Assembly: GCF_035467215.1 (NCBI RefSeq)
Contig: NZ_DATITZ010000240.1
Coordinates: 1-14,193 of the forward strand
Reading direction: 5' to 3'
Source: Thiocapsa sp035467215
GTDB taxonomy: Bacteria > Pseudomonadota > Gammaproteobacteria > Chromatiales > Chromatiaceae
Length of the DNA: 14,193 bases
Position 1 is the first letter of the stretch. Every line of letters starts with the position of its first letter. The position numbers were made by a program, and so were the translations under genes. The notes under the pieces were generated by a model, which did no database searches, had not been told where the DNA came from, and worked only from the letters and a program-made list of their open reading frames with translations. Below, piece by piece: positions 1 through 6,002 of this stretch.

Positions 1-193
1 CGCTCAATCCGCCGATGTGATCGCCGTGGTGGTGGGTGATCAAGACGGCGGTGAGGACGCGATTCTCCGCGCGGAGAAGATCCAGGACCGGATCGGCATC
101 GCCGGGATCCACGACCACTGCCGTTTCAGGCGTCTCGGCCAGCAGCCAGATGTAGTTGTCCTCGAAGGCAGGTATCGGGCGAATATCGAGCAT
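1..193 (-). CDS. gloB: Hydroxyacylglutathione hydrolase (glyoxalase II), N-terminal part
   Basis: The minus-strand frame starting at the ATG at 193-191 begins MLDIRPIPAFEDNYIWLL and reaches THHHGDHIGGLS at the window edge, about 64 residues. The opening IPxFxDNYIWLL and the metallo-beta-lactamase zinc motif HxHxDH (H-H-H-G-D-H, residues about 55-60) are typical of glyoxalase II, which hydrolyses S-D-lactoylglutathione to D-lactate and glutathione in the cytoplasm as the second step of methylglyoxal detoxification. A GGAG sequence at 200-203 lies 6 nt before the ATG and supports this start. The rest of the gene is outside the window, so the C-terminal substrate-binding domain is unseen. Another metallo-beta-lactamase-fold hydrolase is possible but less likely given the N-terminal signature. 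Confidence 0.88.
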   Translation of the reverse strand, partial: MLDIRPIPAFEDNYIWLLAETPETAVVVDPGDADPVLDLLRAENRVLTAVLITHHHGDHIGGLS

Positions 194-272
194 GGGCGGC
201 TCCAGGGCTACGGTCTAACGGCCGGAGCGACAGCATGCGACGCGCCCGTGCCTGGATCAAGCCTCGGTGCGC

Positions 273-293
273 GCCGCGTTGCGGCAACGCGGC
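273..293. repeat. Perfect GC-rich hairpin (9-bp arms, 3-nt loop)
   Basis: GCCGCGTTG at 273-281 and CAACGCGGC at 285-293 are exact reverse complements around CGG. The hairpin lies in the 256-bp space between gloB (minus) and the protease pseudogene (plus), which are divergently arranged. It has no U-tract on either side, so it is not a classical terminator. It could be a protein-binding site or a REP-like unit; the role is unknown. Confidence 0.5.
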
Positions 294-449
294 TTGCGAG
301 TTCTGACGACTCCGTCACACATCCCCACCTCGATCGCGCGCGCTCTTACGAGCACTGACTAAGCTGTGGTTGGACTCTGACTCGCCGGCAACAACGCCCC
401 GAGCGAATCCGGGATCGTGAGACGGAAGAGTGCCCATTAGGAGTCTCGA

Positions 450-943
450 ATGAAGAGTCTCGCGAACATGCTCGTACTCGGCAGTCTGCTCGGAGGCATG
501 CAGGCCTCCGCCCTGGCCATCGACCTCGTCGACGTCCAACAAGCCATCGCAGATCGCGGCGCGGCCTGGAACCCAGGCGAGACGGCATTCTCGCGTCAAA
601 CCCCGGAGCATATAAGACGACGTTTGGGTTTGAGCCTGGACGGCACACCCGAGCCCCCGAATGGCTCCTCGTCGCCGATGGGACGATACTCCCCCCGTTC
701 TTCGACTGGCGCGCCTATGGCGTGGTGACTCCCGTTCGCGATCAAGGTCAGTGCGGGAGCTGCCGGGCATTCGCGACCGTCGCCGCCTTCGAGTCGGCCG
801 TCGTGAAAAACAGTTGGGGTCCGGACTGGGGCGAGGATGGGTATTTTCGGATCGCTTATTCCGAGGTCGACAACGATGTCGAGTTCGGGATGGACGCCGT
901 CGTGCTCACGGGCGTCCATTCGAACACGCCTCGCATCCATTGA
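450..943 (+). pseudogene. Decayed papain-family (C1A) cysteine protease
   Basis: An AGGAG at 439-443 precedes the ATG at 450. The first frame encodes a signal peptide (MKSLANMLVLGSLLGGMQASALA) and a propeptide-like stretch (DVQQAIADRGAAWNPGETAFSR...RRRLGLSLDG), then runs off-frame and stops at 728. From roughly 650-690 the protein continues in another frame as LPPFFDWRAYGVVTPVRDQGQCGSC, the classic papain active-site region with the oxyanion Gln and catalytic Cys. The consensus CWAF reads CRAF here. After FESAVV (about 805) the frame jumps directly to KNSWGPDWGEDGYFRI, the active-site Asn region near the C-terminus. The roughly 130-codon core, including the catalytic His, is therefore missing. 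A frameshift, a large internal deletion and an altered active-site neighbour together indicate a dead gene. The intact ancestor would have been an exported protease. Confidence 0.85.
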
Positions 944-1146
944 TTCTCAGAGAAGCCTTTGACCTTGGCCCCGTGATCAGGGCAGGGGTCACTGCTCACG
1001 TCAAAGACAACGCCAAGCCGGGGGCAATTACCCGATATTTGCTAATGTTGTGGACGGAAACGCGGGCGTTACAGTAATGGCCCGGAGAGGCGGCGGCCGG
1101 AAACCGCAACGTCCTCTCGCCCCATCCGCTGCCGGCGAGGGTTGCC

Positions 1147-2163
1147 ATGAGCTCGCTTCCACTCACACATCACGAGATCTTCACCCTGGTCGAGCCCTTC
1201 ACGCGGCGCGGACGCCATGTCGACCTCGCTGCGAGCGACCGGATCGAGCGGCGCCTTCTGTTCAAACCGTTCGATCACGGCAAGGACAAGGTCGAGCTGA
1301 GCGGCGTGCGCGAGATCCTGCTGCTCGAAAACCCCAAGCCGGACAGGTTCCGGCTCACGCGCACACTTCGCCATCCCGACGGCTTGGAGGCGGATCTGAC
1401 TGTCGAAGGCCCGGACCCCGGCAACCTTCTCGAACGTGTCGAGTCCATTGATCCTGGTCGTCATTTCCGCGGGAAGAATGGCTACAGGATCGCCCGAAGC
1501 TACCGTTTGGAATCCGCGACGGGAGGAACCGTCGACGCAGCGTCCGCGACGCGCCTGCTCCTGACCCGCGGTGCGGCCCGGGTCGAGGGTCTGACCCTGA
1601 CGATGAAGGCGCAAACCGGGCGCGGCATGCCGGCGGAGCTGGAGCTGCACGCCGAGGACGGCGATACCATCGCGTTGCCCGAGGACATGCTGGCGGTGAT
1701 CGGATGGGATTGGCGTCGTCTCAATCGTGTCAAGTCCTGTTGGAAGAGCACCCTGCGCTTACGCGGGAAGGAGCCCGGCCGCAGCCGCGACGCCGAGGTA
1801 AAGCTGACCCGAACCGTCGAGCATCTGGCCGAAACGCTCCGCGAGCCGCCCGCTCGCTACCATGAGCGGCTGGTCGCGGCACGCTGGAATGTCGCCTTTC
1901 GGCGCGCCCTCCCGCTACTGGTCGGTTTGGGTCTGATCTTCGGCGCACCCGCGATCCAGTTCCTGGAGCTCTCGGAGGGGTCGCTGATCCGCATGCTGAT
2001 CTTCCACTCCCCGCCTCTGCTGATGGTGCTTTTCTTCACGATGAAGGAGATGCCGCGGATCGAAATCCCGCCCTTTCCGAAACCCTTGACCGCAACCGCG
2101 TGGCGAGAAGCGCCGTCGAACACATCCGGCGGGACGACGAAGGTTGCGCCGCAAGAAGCTTGA
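1147..2163 (+). CDS. Conserved-looking hypothetical protein with two C-terminal membrane segments
   Basis: This 338-residue frame begins MSSLPLTHHEIFTLVEPF and ends PQEA. I do not recognise a family. Residues about 1-250 are hydrophilic, rich in Arg and acidic residues, and alternate short beta-like stretches (RFRLTRTLRHPDGLEADLTVEG, TRLLLTRGAARVEGLTLTM), suggesting a soluble beta-rich domain. Two hydrophobic segments follow, at about 254-275 (ALPLLVGLGLIFGAPAIQFL) and 281-299 (IRMLIFHSPPLLMVLFFTM), then a 40-residue Pro/Thr-rich tail. No signal peptide is present, so the large domain is probably cytoplasmic and tethered to the inner membrane. The ribosome-binding site is weak (GAGG about 7 nt ahead). 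No operon partner: a pseudogene precedes it and a repeat element separates it from the next gene. Its high GC at third codon positions matches its neighbours, which supports real coding. Confidence 0.75.
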   Translation: MSSLPLTHHEIFTLVEPFTRRGRHVDLAASDRIERRLLFKPFDHGKDKVELSGVREILLLENPKPDRFRLTRTLRHPDGLEADLTVEGPDPGNLLERVESIDPGRHFRGKNGYRIARSYRLESATGGTVDAASATRLLLTRGAARVEGLTLTMKAQTGRGMPAELELHAEDGDTIALPEDMLAVIGWDWRRLNRVKSCWKSTLRLRGKEPGRSRDAEVKLTRTVEHLAETLREPPARYHERLVAARWNVAFRRALPLLVGLGLIFGAPAIQFLELSEGSLIRMLIFHSPPLLMVLFFTMKEMPRIEIPPFPKPLTATAWREAPSNTSGGTTKVAPQEA

Positions 2164-2233
2164 ACGGATTCGTTATCGCCGGGGACACCGGGATCCCTCT
2201 TATCGCCCGAATCAACCGAAAAACTTCAACCAC

Positions 2234-2321
2234 TTAAACCGCGTCCGCCGCAACGCGCATTGAGATCACGCAACGCCGAGCCAACTCATAAGAGTGCATG
2301 TCGTACCAGGACGCGGTTTAA
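2234..2321 (+). repeat. 88-bp intergenic element A with 13-bp perfect terminal inverted repeats
   Basis: TTAAACCGCGTCC (2234-2246) and GGACGCGGTTTAA (2309-2321) are exact reverse complements bounding a 62-bp interior. A homologous element occurs at 8239-8324 in the opposite genomic orientation. In gene orientation, 2267-2299 here matches the complement of 8260-8292 at 24 of 33 positions by hand alignment. The element ends 21 nt before the start of the MoxR-type ATPase gene, just ahead of its GGAGAG. Inside is a small hairpin ACTC-ATAA-GAGT (2284-2295). It may be a non-autonomous (MITE-like) or REP-like mobile repeat, or a structured 5' leader. I see no clear target-site duplication. Confidence 0.7.
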
Positions 2322-2342
2322 CCCCGGAGAGAAGCGCTCAAG

Positions 2343-3443
2343 ATGCTCGGCAACCCGATGAACATCCCCCCGGTCTCGATCGCCGCGGCCAAGGCCGCGC
2401 TGGTCGAGCAGTATTCCGATCCGATCTTACGTCGGCGCGCATCCATGCTCTGGGGCACGCGAGGTGTGGGCAAATCCTCGATCGTGCGACAGGTGGCCGA
2501 CCACTTCGGGGTCCCCTTGGTGGATCTGCGACTGACCACGATCGAGCCGGTCGACATCCGCGGCGCCATCTATGCCGACGACACCCTGGCCAAGACGGTC
2601 TGGTTCCCGCCCGAGTTCCTGCCCACGCCCGACCAACCGGACGGCATCCTCTTTCTCGACGAGCTCACGGCCGCGGATCAGCGCCTGCAGATCTCGGCCT
2701 ACTCGCTGATCCTCGATCGTCGGGTCGGTCACTATCGGCTGCCGGACGGCTGGCAGGTGGTGGCCGCGGGGAATGCGAGCTTCCACGGCGCGGTCTGTCA
2801 CGACATGGGCACGGCCCTGGCCGATCGCATGTTTCATTTCAACGTCCAGACCGTCATCGACGCCTTCCTGGCGCACGCGATGGCCATGGACTTCGCGCCC
2901 GAGGTAATGGCGTATCTGAAGGTCCGCCCGGACAAGCTCGACGACACCCAGTCGCAGCTCGCCAACGACCATCTGATCGGCGCCAGCCCACGCGGCTGGG
3001 AGGACATCTCCAACGTTCTGAAATCCAATCTCTCGGAGAACGCCAAACGGATCTTCGTGCAGGGCCGCATCGGCGCCGCCAATGCCGCGGAGTTCTTCGG
3101 CGTGCTGCGCGAGATCCAGGCCGGCACCGACGTGGTGCGTCTGCTGGCCAGCCGCCCCGGGGCCGAGACCGCCGCGTTGCTGCCCCGCACGCTCGACGGA
3201 CTCTACGGCATGATCTATGGCCTGCTCGCCGCCAGCACGGACGCCGACACCCTGGCGCGCGCGCTCGAGATCGTCGAGCAGTTTCCGGACATCCGAAGCG
3301 AGGTCCCTCTGCCGATTCGCGAGTCACAGACGCTCGCGATGGAGCTGCTGATGCAGAAGGCGTTGGAGGTCGGGTTGGAGGCGACCGTTTTGGACAGCGC
3401 GAGCTACCGGCATTATTTGGAACAGCGGCGGGGTGACGGGTGA
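2343..3443 (+). CDS. MoxR-type AAA+ ATPase
   Basis: The 366-residue product has a Walker A motif GTRGVGKSS (residues 38-46), Walker B ILFLDEL (102-108), a sensor-1 Asn in VVAAGNAS (N144) and a candidate arginine finger in ALADRMFHF (R162). This is the layout of MoxR-family AAA+ ATPases, which act as chaperone-like remodelling enzymes, usually with a VWA-domain partner encoded alongside. That partner is the next gene, 11 nt downstream. Residues about 190-366 form a helical C-terminal region with DHLIGASPRGWEDISN, a sensor-2-like segment. The ATG at 2343 follows GGAGAGAAG at about 2326-2334; an in-frame ATG five codons later lacks a ribosome-binding site. The substrate remodelled is unknown. 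The frame overlapping it from 2294 is an out-of-frame shadow. Confidence 0.9.
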   Translation: MLGNPMNIPPVSIAAAKAALVEQYSDPILRRRASMLWGTRGVGKSSIVRQVADHFGVPLVDLRLTTIEPVDIRGAIYADDTLAKTVWFPPEFLPTPDQPDGILFLDELTAADQRLQISAYSLILDRRVGHYRLPDGWQVVAAGNASFHGAVCHDMGTALADRMFHFNVQTVIDAFLAHAMAMDFAPEVMAYLKVRPDKLDDTQSQLANDHLIGASPRGWEDISNVLKSNLSENAKRIFVQGRIGAANAAEFFGVLREIQAGTDVVRLLASRPGAETAALLPRTLDGLYGMIYGLLAASTDADTLARALEIVEQFPDIRSEVPLPIRESQTLAMELLMQKALEVGLEATVLDSASYRHYLEQRRGDG

Positions 3444-3454
3444 GTTGAATACGG

Positions 3455-4813
3455 ATGAATGATCTTTACCGACACCGCGGGACGCGGGCGATTCAGCAGA
3501 TGGTGGAGTTCGCGCCGTCTACCGGCGGGTTGGCGCTCTGGGTCAAGCATCGGGATCTGCCGCCCGAGATCGACCCGGGTCCAGTCGCAACCGACGGGGA
3601 CACCGTCTATTACGGCGCCTCCTTCGAGCGGCTTTCGCTGCACGCACAGGTTGGGCTCGTCGCGCACGAGGTGCTGCATATCGCCTTGCGGCATCCTCAA
3701 CGCTATATGGATCTGCAACATCTCTTAGGCGATGTGGATCTCGAGCTCTTCAACATCTGTGCGGACGCCATCGTCAACAGCGCCTTGAGTCACCTGAGCT
3801 GGCTCGAGCTGCCGGCCTCGTCGGTGTTTCTGGAGAAGCTTCTGCTCGCCACGCTCGGCATCGATGTCGGTGTGGACAAGGCCCTGCTTGAATGGGATGT
3901 CGAGCGCCTCTATCGCGCCATCGACGACCGCCGGACAACGGACAAGGGCCGCGCCCAAAAGACCCGCCGACGTCGCCGCGGCGGCATCGGCGACAGCCAA
4001 CCGGGTGCTGAGGGTCGCGCATCGCGCAATCCGGTCGAGGACTCGACACGCTCGGAGGCGCGCGAGGACGGCCCGATGTCCGCGCGGGCCAGGTCACTCG
4101 GCGCCGAGACCCATGCGGACCTCTTCCCCCAACCGGATGCGCAGAAGCAACCCGAGCTGGAGGCCGAGCAGGCGCGCGAGTGGAGCGAGCGCATCCTGCG
4201 CGCGCATGCCGGAGACGGTGCGCACTCGATGCTCCGTGCACTGATCGCCGATCTGCCCAAGATCCGTACACCCTGGGAGCAGATCCTGCGCACCCAGCTG
4301 GCACGCGGTCTCTCGATTCAGCCCAATCTCTCCTGGTCCAGGCCAGCCCGATCCTACATCGCCAATCAGGGCCGGATCGGATCGGGGCGACGCCTGCCTT
4401 GGGAGCCCGGCATCAGCTCGGCGAAGTCGGTGCCGCGACTGGTGGTGATCGTCGATGTCTCGGGCTCGATCGAGGACAACCTGATGGAGCGCTTCGCCGG
4501 CGAGATCGAGGCGATCACGCGACGCCTGGAGGCCGGCCTCGTGCTGGTGATCGGCGACCGGATCGTGCAACGGGTCGCGCACTTCAAGTCGGGGCAATCG
4601 GACCTGCGCGAGATCGCATTCAACGGCGGCGGCGGGACGGATTTCACCCCGCTGCTCGAAGAGGCCGACAAGCACGGCCCGGATATCGGCGTCGTCCTGA
4701 CCGACCTGGACGGCCCCGCGCGTTTCAGACCACGCTGGCCGGTCATCTGGGCCGTACCCGAATCCTATGCAACGCCGGAGCAGCCGTTCGGTCGCAAGCT
4801 GATCCTGAGCTGA
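3455..4813 (+). CDS. DUF2201-type protein: metallopeptidase-like domain plus VWA-like domain
   Basis: This is a 452-residue product. The N-terminal half carries LVAHEVLHIALRHPQR with an HExxH zinc motif (H71, E72, H75), followed by ICADAIVNSAL, where D104 is a plausible third ligand; this is the putative metallopeptidase region of the DUF2201 family. Residues about 160-245 are a charged, low-complexity linker. The C-terminal domain has a complete MIDAS: DVSGS (D334, S336, S338), the Thr of GGGGTDF (T395) and the Asp of LTDLDG (D417), characteristic of metal-dependent VWA ligand binding. No signal peptide is seen, so it is probably cytoplasmic. It is co-directional with the MoxR-type ATPase, which probably remodels or is recruited by it. 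Whether the HExxH site is proteolytic is not known from the sequence. Transcription ends at the hairpin 50 nt downstream. Confidence 0.87.
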   Translation: MNDLYRHRGTRAIQQMVEFAPSTGGLALWVKHRDLPPEIDPGPVATDGDTVYYGASFERLSLHAQVGLVAHEVLHIALRHPQRYMDLQHLLGDVDLELFNICADAIVNSALSHLSWLELPASSVFLEKLLLATLGIDVGVDKALLEWDVERLYRAIDDRRTTDKGRAQKTRRRRRGGIGDSQPGAEGRASRNPVEDSTRSEAREDGPMSARARSLGAETHADLFPQPDAQKQPELEAEQAREWSERILRAHAGDGAHSMLRALIADLPKIRTPWEQILRTQLARGLSIQPNLSWSRPARSYIANQGRIGSGRRLPWEPGISSAKSVPRLVVIVDVSGSIEDNLMERFAGEIEAITRRLEAGLVLVIGDRIVQRVAHFKSGQSDLREIAFNGGGGTDFTPLLEEADKHGPDIGVVLTDLDGPARFRPRWPVIWAVPESYATPEQPFGRKLILS

Positions 4814-4862
4814 TGTTCGGTCTCGGCGGATGCGATGGTCCGTTGGTCGAAAGCGCACAACG

Positions 4863-4893
4863 AAAAAGGCCAGGCTGAAGCCTGGCCTTTTTT
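4863..4893. terminator. Bidirectional intrinsic terminator
   Basis: A 13-bp perfect stem (4863-4875 with 4880-4892) has a GGCCAGGC core, a TGAA tetraloop, A5 on the left and T6 on the right. It sits between the convergent VWA gene (ends 4813) and the sulfur globule protein gene (ends 4934). On either strand it gives a GC stem followed by a U-tract, so it can serve both genes. Confidence 0.93.
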
Positions 4894-4933
4894 GTGCCGA
4901 TGCAGCCAAGGCACACCGGCATTCAAGCAGAGC

Positions 4934-5293
4934 TTACTTGACTTGGGGCTGAGCCGGAGCAACAGGCGCCATCGGGGCAACCGGCGCTGCGTAGGGGTAG
5001 GCGTAAGGGTAGCCGCCACCGTAGTAAGGCGCGCCATAGCCGTAGTAGGGGTTGTTGTAGCCGTAGCCATAACCGCGACCTTGACCGCGGCCGTAGCCGC
5101 GACCACTGCCGCCGCCGCTCATGCCGAAGTTGAAGTCGCCGTAGCCGTCGCCGAACATGTCGCCCATGGCATCGCCGAGACCGGAACCGTAGCCCGGGCC
5201 GTACCCGCCGTAACCCGGGCCCCACCAAGCAGACGCGGAAGCGGAAGCACCGAGGAGGGCGGCGATGGCAGCAGCAGTAGCAAGCTTGTTCAT
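4934..5293 (-). CDS. Sulfur globule envelope protein (SgpA/SgpB-like)
   Basis: This is a 119-residue precursor. MNKLATAAAIAALLGASASASA (1-22) is a textbook Sec signal peptide with an ASA cleavage site, leaving a 97-residue mature protein beginning WWGPGYGGYGPGYGSG. The mature part is dominated by Gly and Tyr, with an acidic GDxFGDGYGDFNF segment, Gly/Arg-rich GRGYGRGQGRGYGYGY, a YYGYGAPYYGGGYPYAYPY stretch and a Pro/Ala tail (APVAPMAPVAPAQPQVK). This composition and order match the small structural proteins that coat periplasmic sulfur globules in Chromatiaceae such as Allochromatium vinosum, where stored zero-valent sulfur from sulfide or thiosulfate oxidation is held. The start is fixed by GGAGA at 5299-5303, 5 nt ahead of ATG 5293-5291. 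It is monocistronic, with its own promoter and terminator. Which paralogue (SgpA or SgpB) is uncertain, so no symbol is given. Another Gly/Tyr-rich secreted protein is the main alternative. Confidence 0.88.
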   Translation of the reverse strand: MNKLATAAAIAALLGASASASAWWGPGYGGYGPGYGSGLGDAMGDMFGDGYGDFNFGMSGGGSGRGYGRGQGRGYGYGYNNPYYGYGAPYYGGGYPYAYPYAAPVAPMAPVAPAQPQVK

Positions 5294-5363
5294 TCTATTC
5301 TCCGAATCGATTTTATGTTGTTGGCAGCAAGCGTGAAGTCCGTATCGGCCTCCACTGACGAGC

Positions 5364-5391
5364 AGTATATTAGAAATTACTAAATTAGCAA
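5364..5391 (-). promoter_or_regulatory. Sigma70-like promoter of the sulfur globule gene
   Basis: On the minus strand TTGCTA (5391-5386) and TATACT (5369-5364) are separated by 16 nt, matching the -35 and -10 consensus at 4/6 and 5/6 positions. They lie in an AT-rich island within otherwise GC-rich DNA. The predicted transcript would have a 5' leader of roughly 60-65 nt before the ATG at 5293. Confidence 0.6.
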
Positions 5392-5402
5392 GCTCTAATT
5401 TA
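5381..5402. promoter_or_regulatory. Dyad (candidate operator) overlapping the -35 box
   Basis: TAAATTAG (5381-5388) and CTAATTTA (5395-5402) are perfect 8-bp inverted repeats with a 6-nt spacer. The left arm overlaps the predicted -35 hexamer. A second, overlapping imperfect dyad, TTAGAAATTACTAA (5370-5383), reuses the TTAG/CTAA half-site inside the promoter spacer. The arrangement suggests binding of a dimeric regulator; its identity is unknown. Confidence 0.4.
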
Positions 5403-5435
5403 CGATTGGATTGCGGATTGCAGTTGTTCACCCGG

Positions 5436-6002
5436 CTACCCTGATGCTGCAGGCTCCAGTGCACCCTCGGGCGATGCCGGGCCGGCGCGCCACAAACGCC
5501 AACGCAGGCCGGGCTGGGTGGCGATCCCGACGATGGCATCGCGGATCCGCCCCCAAGGATCGACCACGAAGGTGGCCGGCACACCCACGACACCCCACTG
5601 ACCCGCGATCTCCCCGGTCGGGTCGGCGATGACCGGGAAGGCGTGCCCCGTCTGCGCCATGTAGCGGCGCAGCTCGTGCGGACCACCCGATTGCATCGCG
5701 ACGGTCACCACGGCGTGATCCTCGGCGATCGCGGCTACGGCACCGTCCATCAGACCGCATACCGGGCACCAGCTCGCCCAGAAGTGCACCAGCACCGGCC
5801 GCCCGGCAAGCGCGGCAAGGTCGAACGCCTGTCCATCCAGGGTGACACCGACGAGCGGCGGCGCCGTGCCGGTGACCAAGGGACGCGCCTTCCACCATTG
5901 GACGGCACCGACAATCGCCAGGATCAGCGCGATGTTGATGACCCAGTCGCGGACTTGCTTGGCGCGCCGAGCGGAGACGCTCGGGGTCCGATCACCGGAC
6001 AT
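5436..6002 (-). CDS. Membrane-anchored TlpA-like thioredoxin-fold protein
   Basis: The 188-residue product has a basic N-terminus, one membrane segment (about 19-37, WVINIALILAIVGAVQWW) and a periplasmic thioredoxin-like domain. HFWASWCPVC gives a CPVC redox site (C79, C82), and GVPATFVVDPWGRI contains the cis-proline loop (P142). These are typical of TlpA/ResA/DsbE-type proteins that reduce or exchange disulfides in the periplasm. I chose the ATG at 6002-6000 because it overlaps the end of the upstream transglycosylase-like gene by 11 nt, implying translational coupling; the frame stays open upstream but that part is the other gene read off-frame. The partner is not defined by sequence: cytochrome c maturation, general disulfide reduction or a partner-specific role all remain possible. 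The sulfur globule gene lies just downstream but has its own promoter. Confidence 0.85.
   Translation of the reverse strand: MSGDRTPSVSARRAKQVRDWVINIALILAIVGAVQWWKARPLVTGTAPPLVGVTLDGQAFDLAALAGRPVLVHFWASWCPVCGLMDGAVAAIAEDHAVVTVAMQSGGPHELRRYMAQTGHAFPVIADPTGEIAGQWGVVGVPATFVVDPWGRIRDAIVGIATQPGLRWRLWRAGPASPEGALEPAASG

Noticed and set aside
2234..2321. Known c-di-GMP (GEMM) riboswitch in the MoxR leader
   Set aside because: CGCAACGC and ACTC-ATAA-GAGT hairpin bits look vaguely similar, but the conserved GEMM core and tetraloop receptor are not present.
2294..3436. A 380-residue plus-strand frame over the MoxR-type gene
   Set aside because: It is an Arg/Gly/Pro-rich shadow frame; the overlapping frame from 2343 has complete Walker A, Walker B and sensor motifs.
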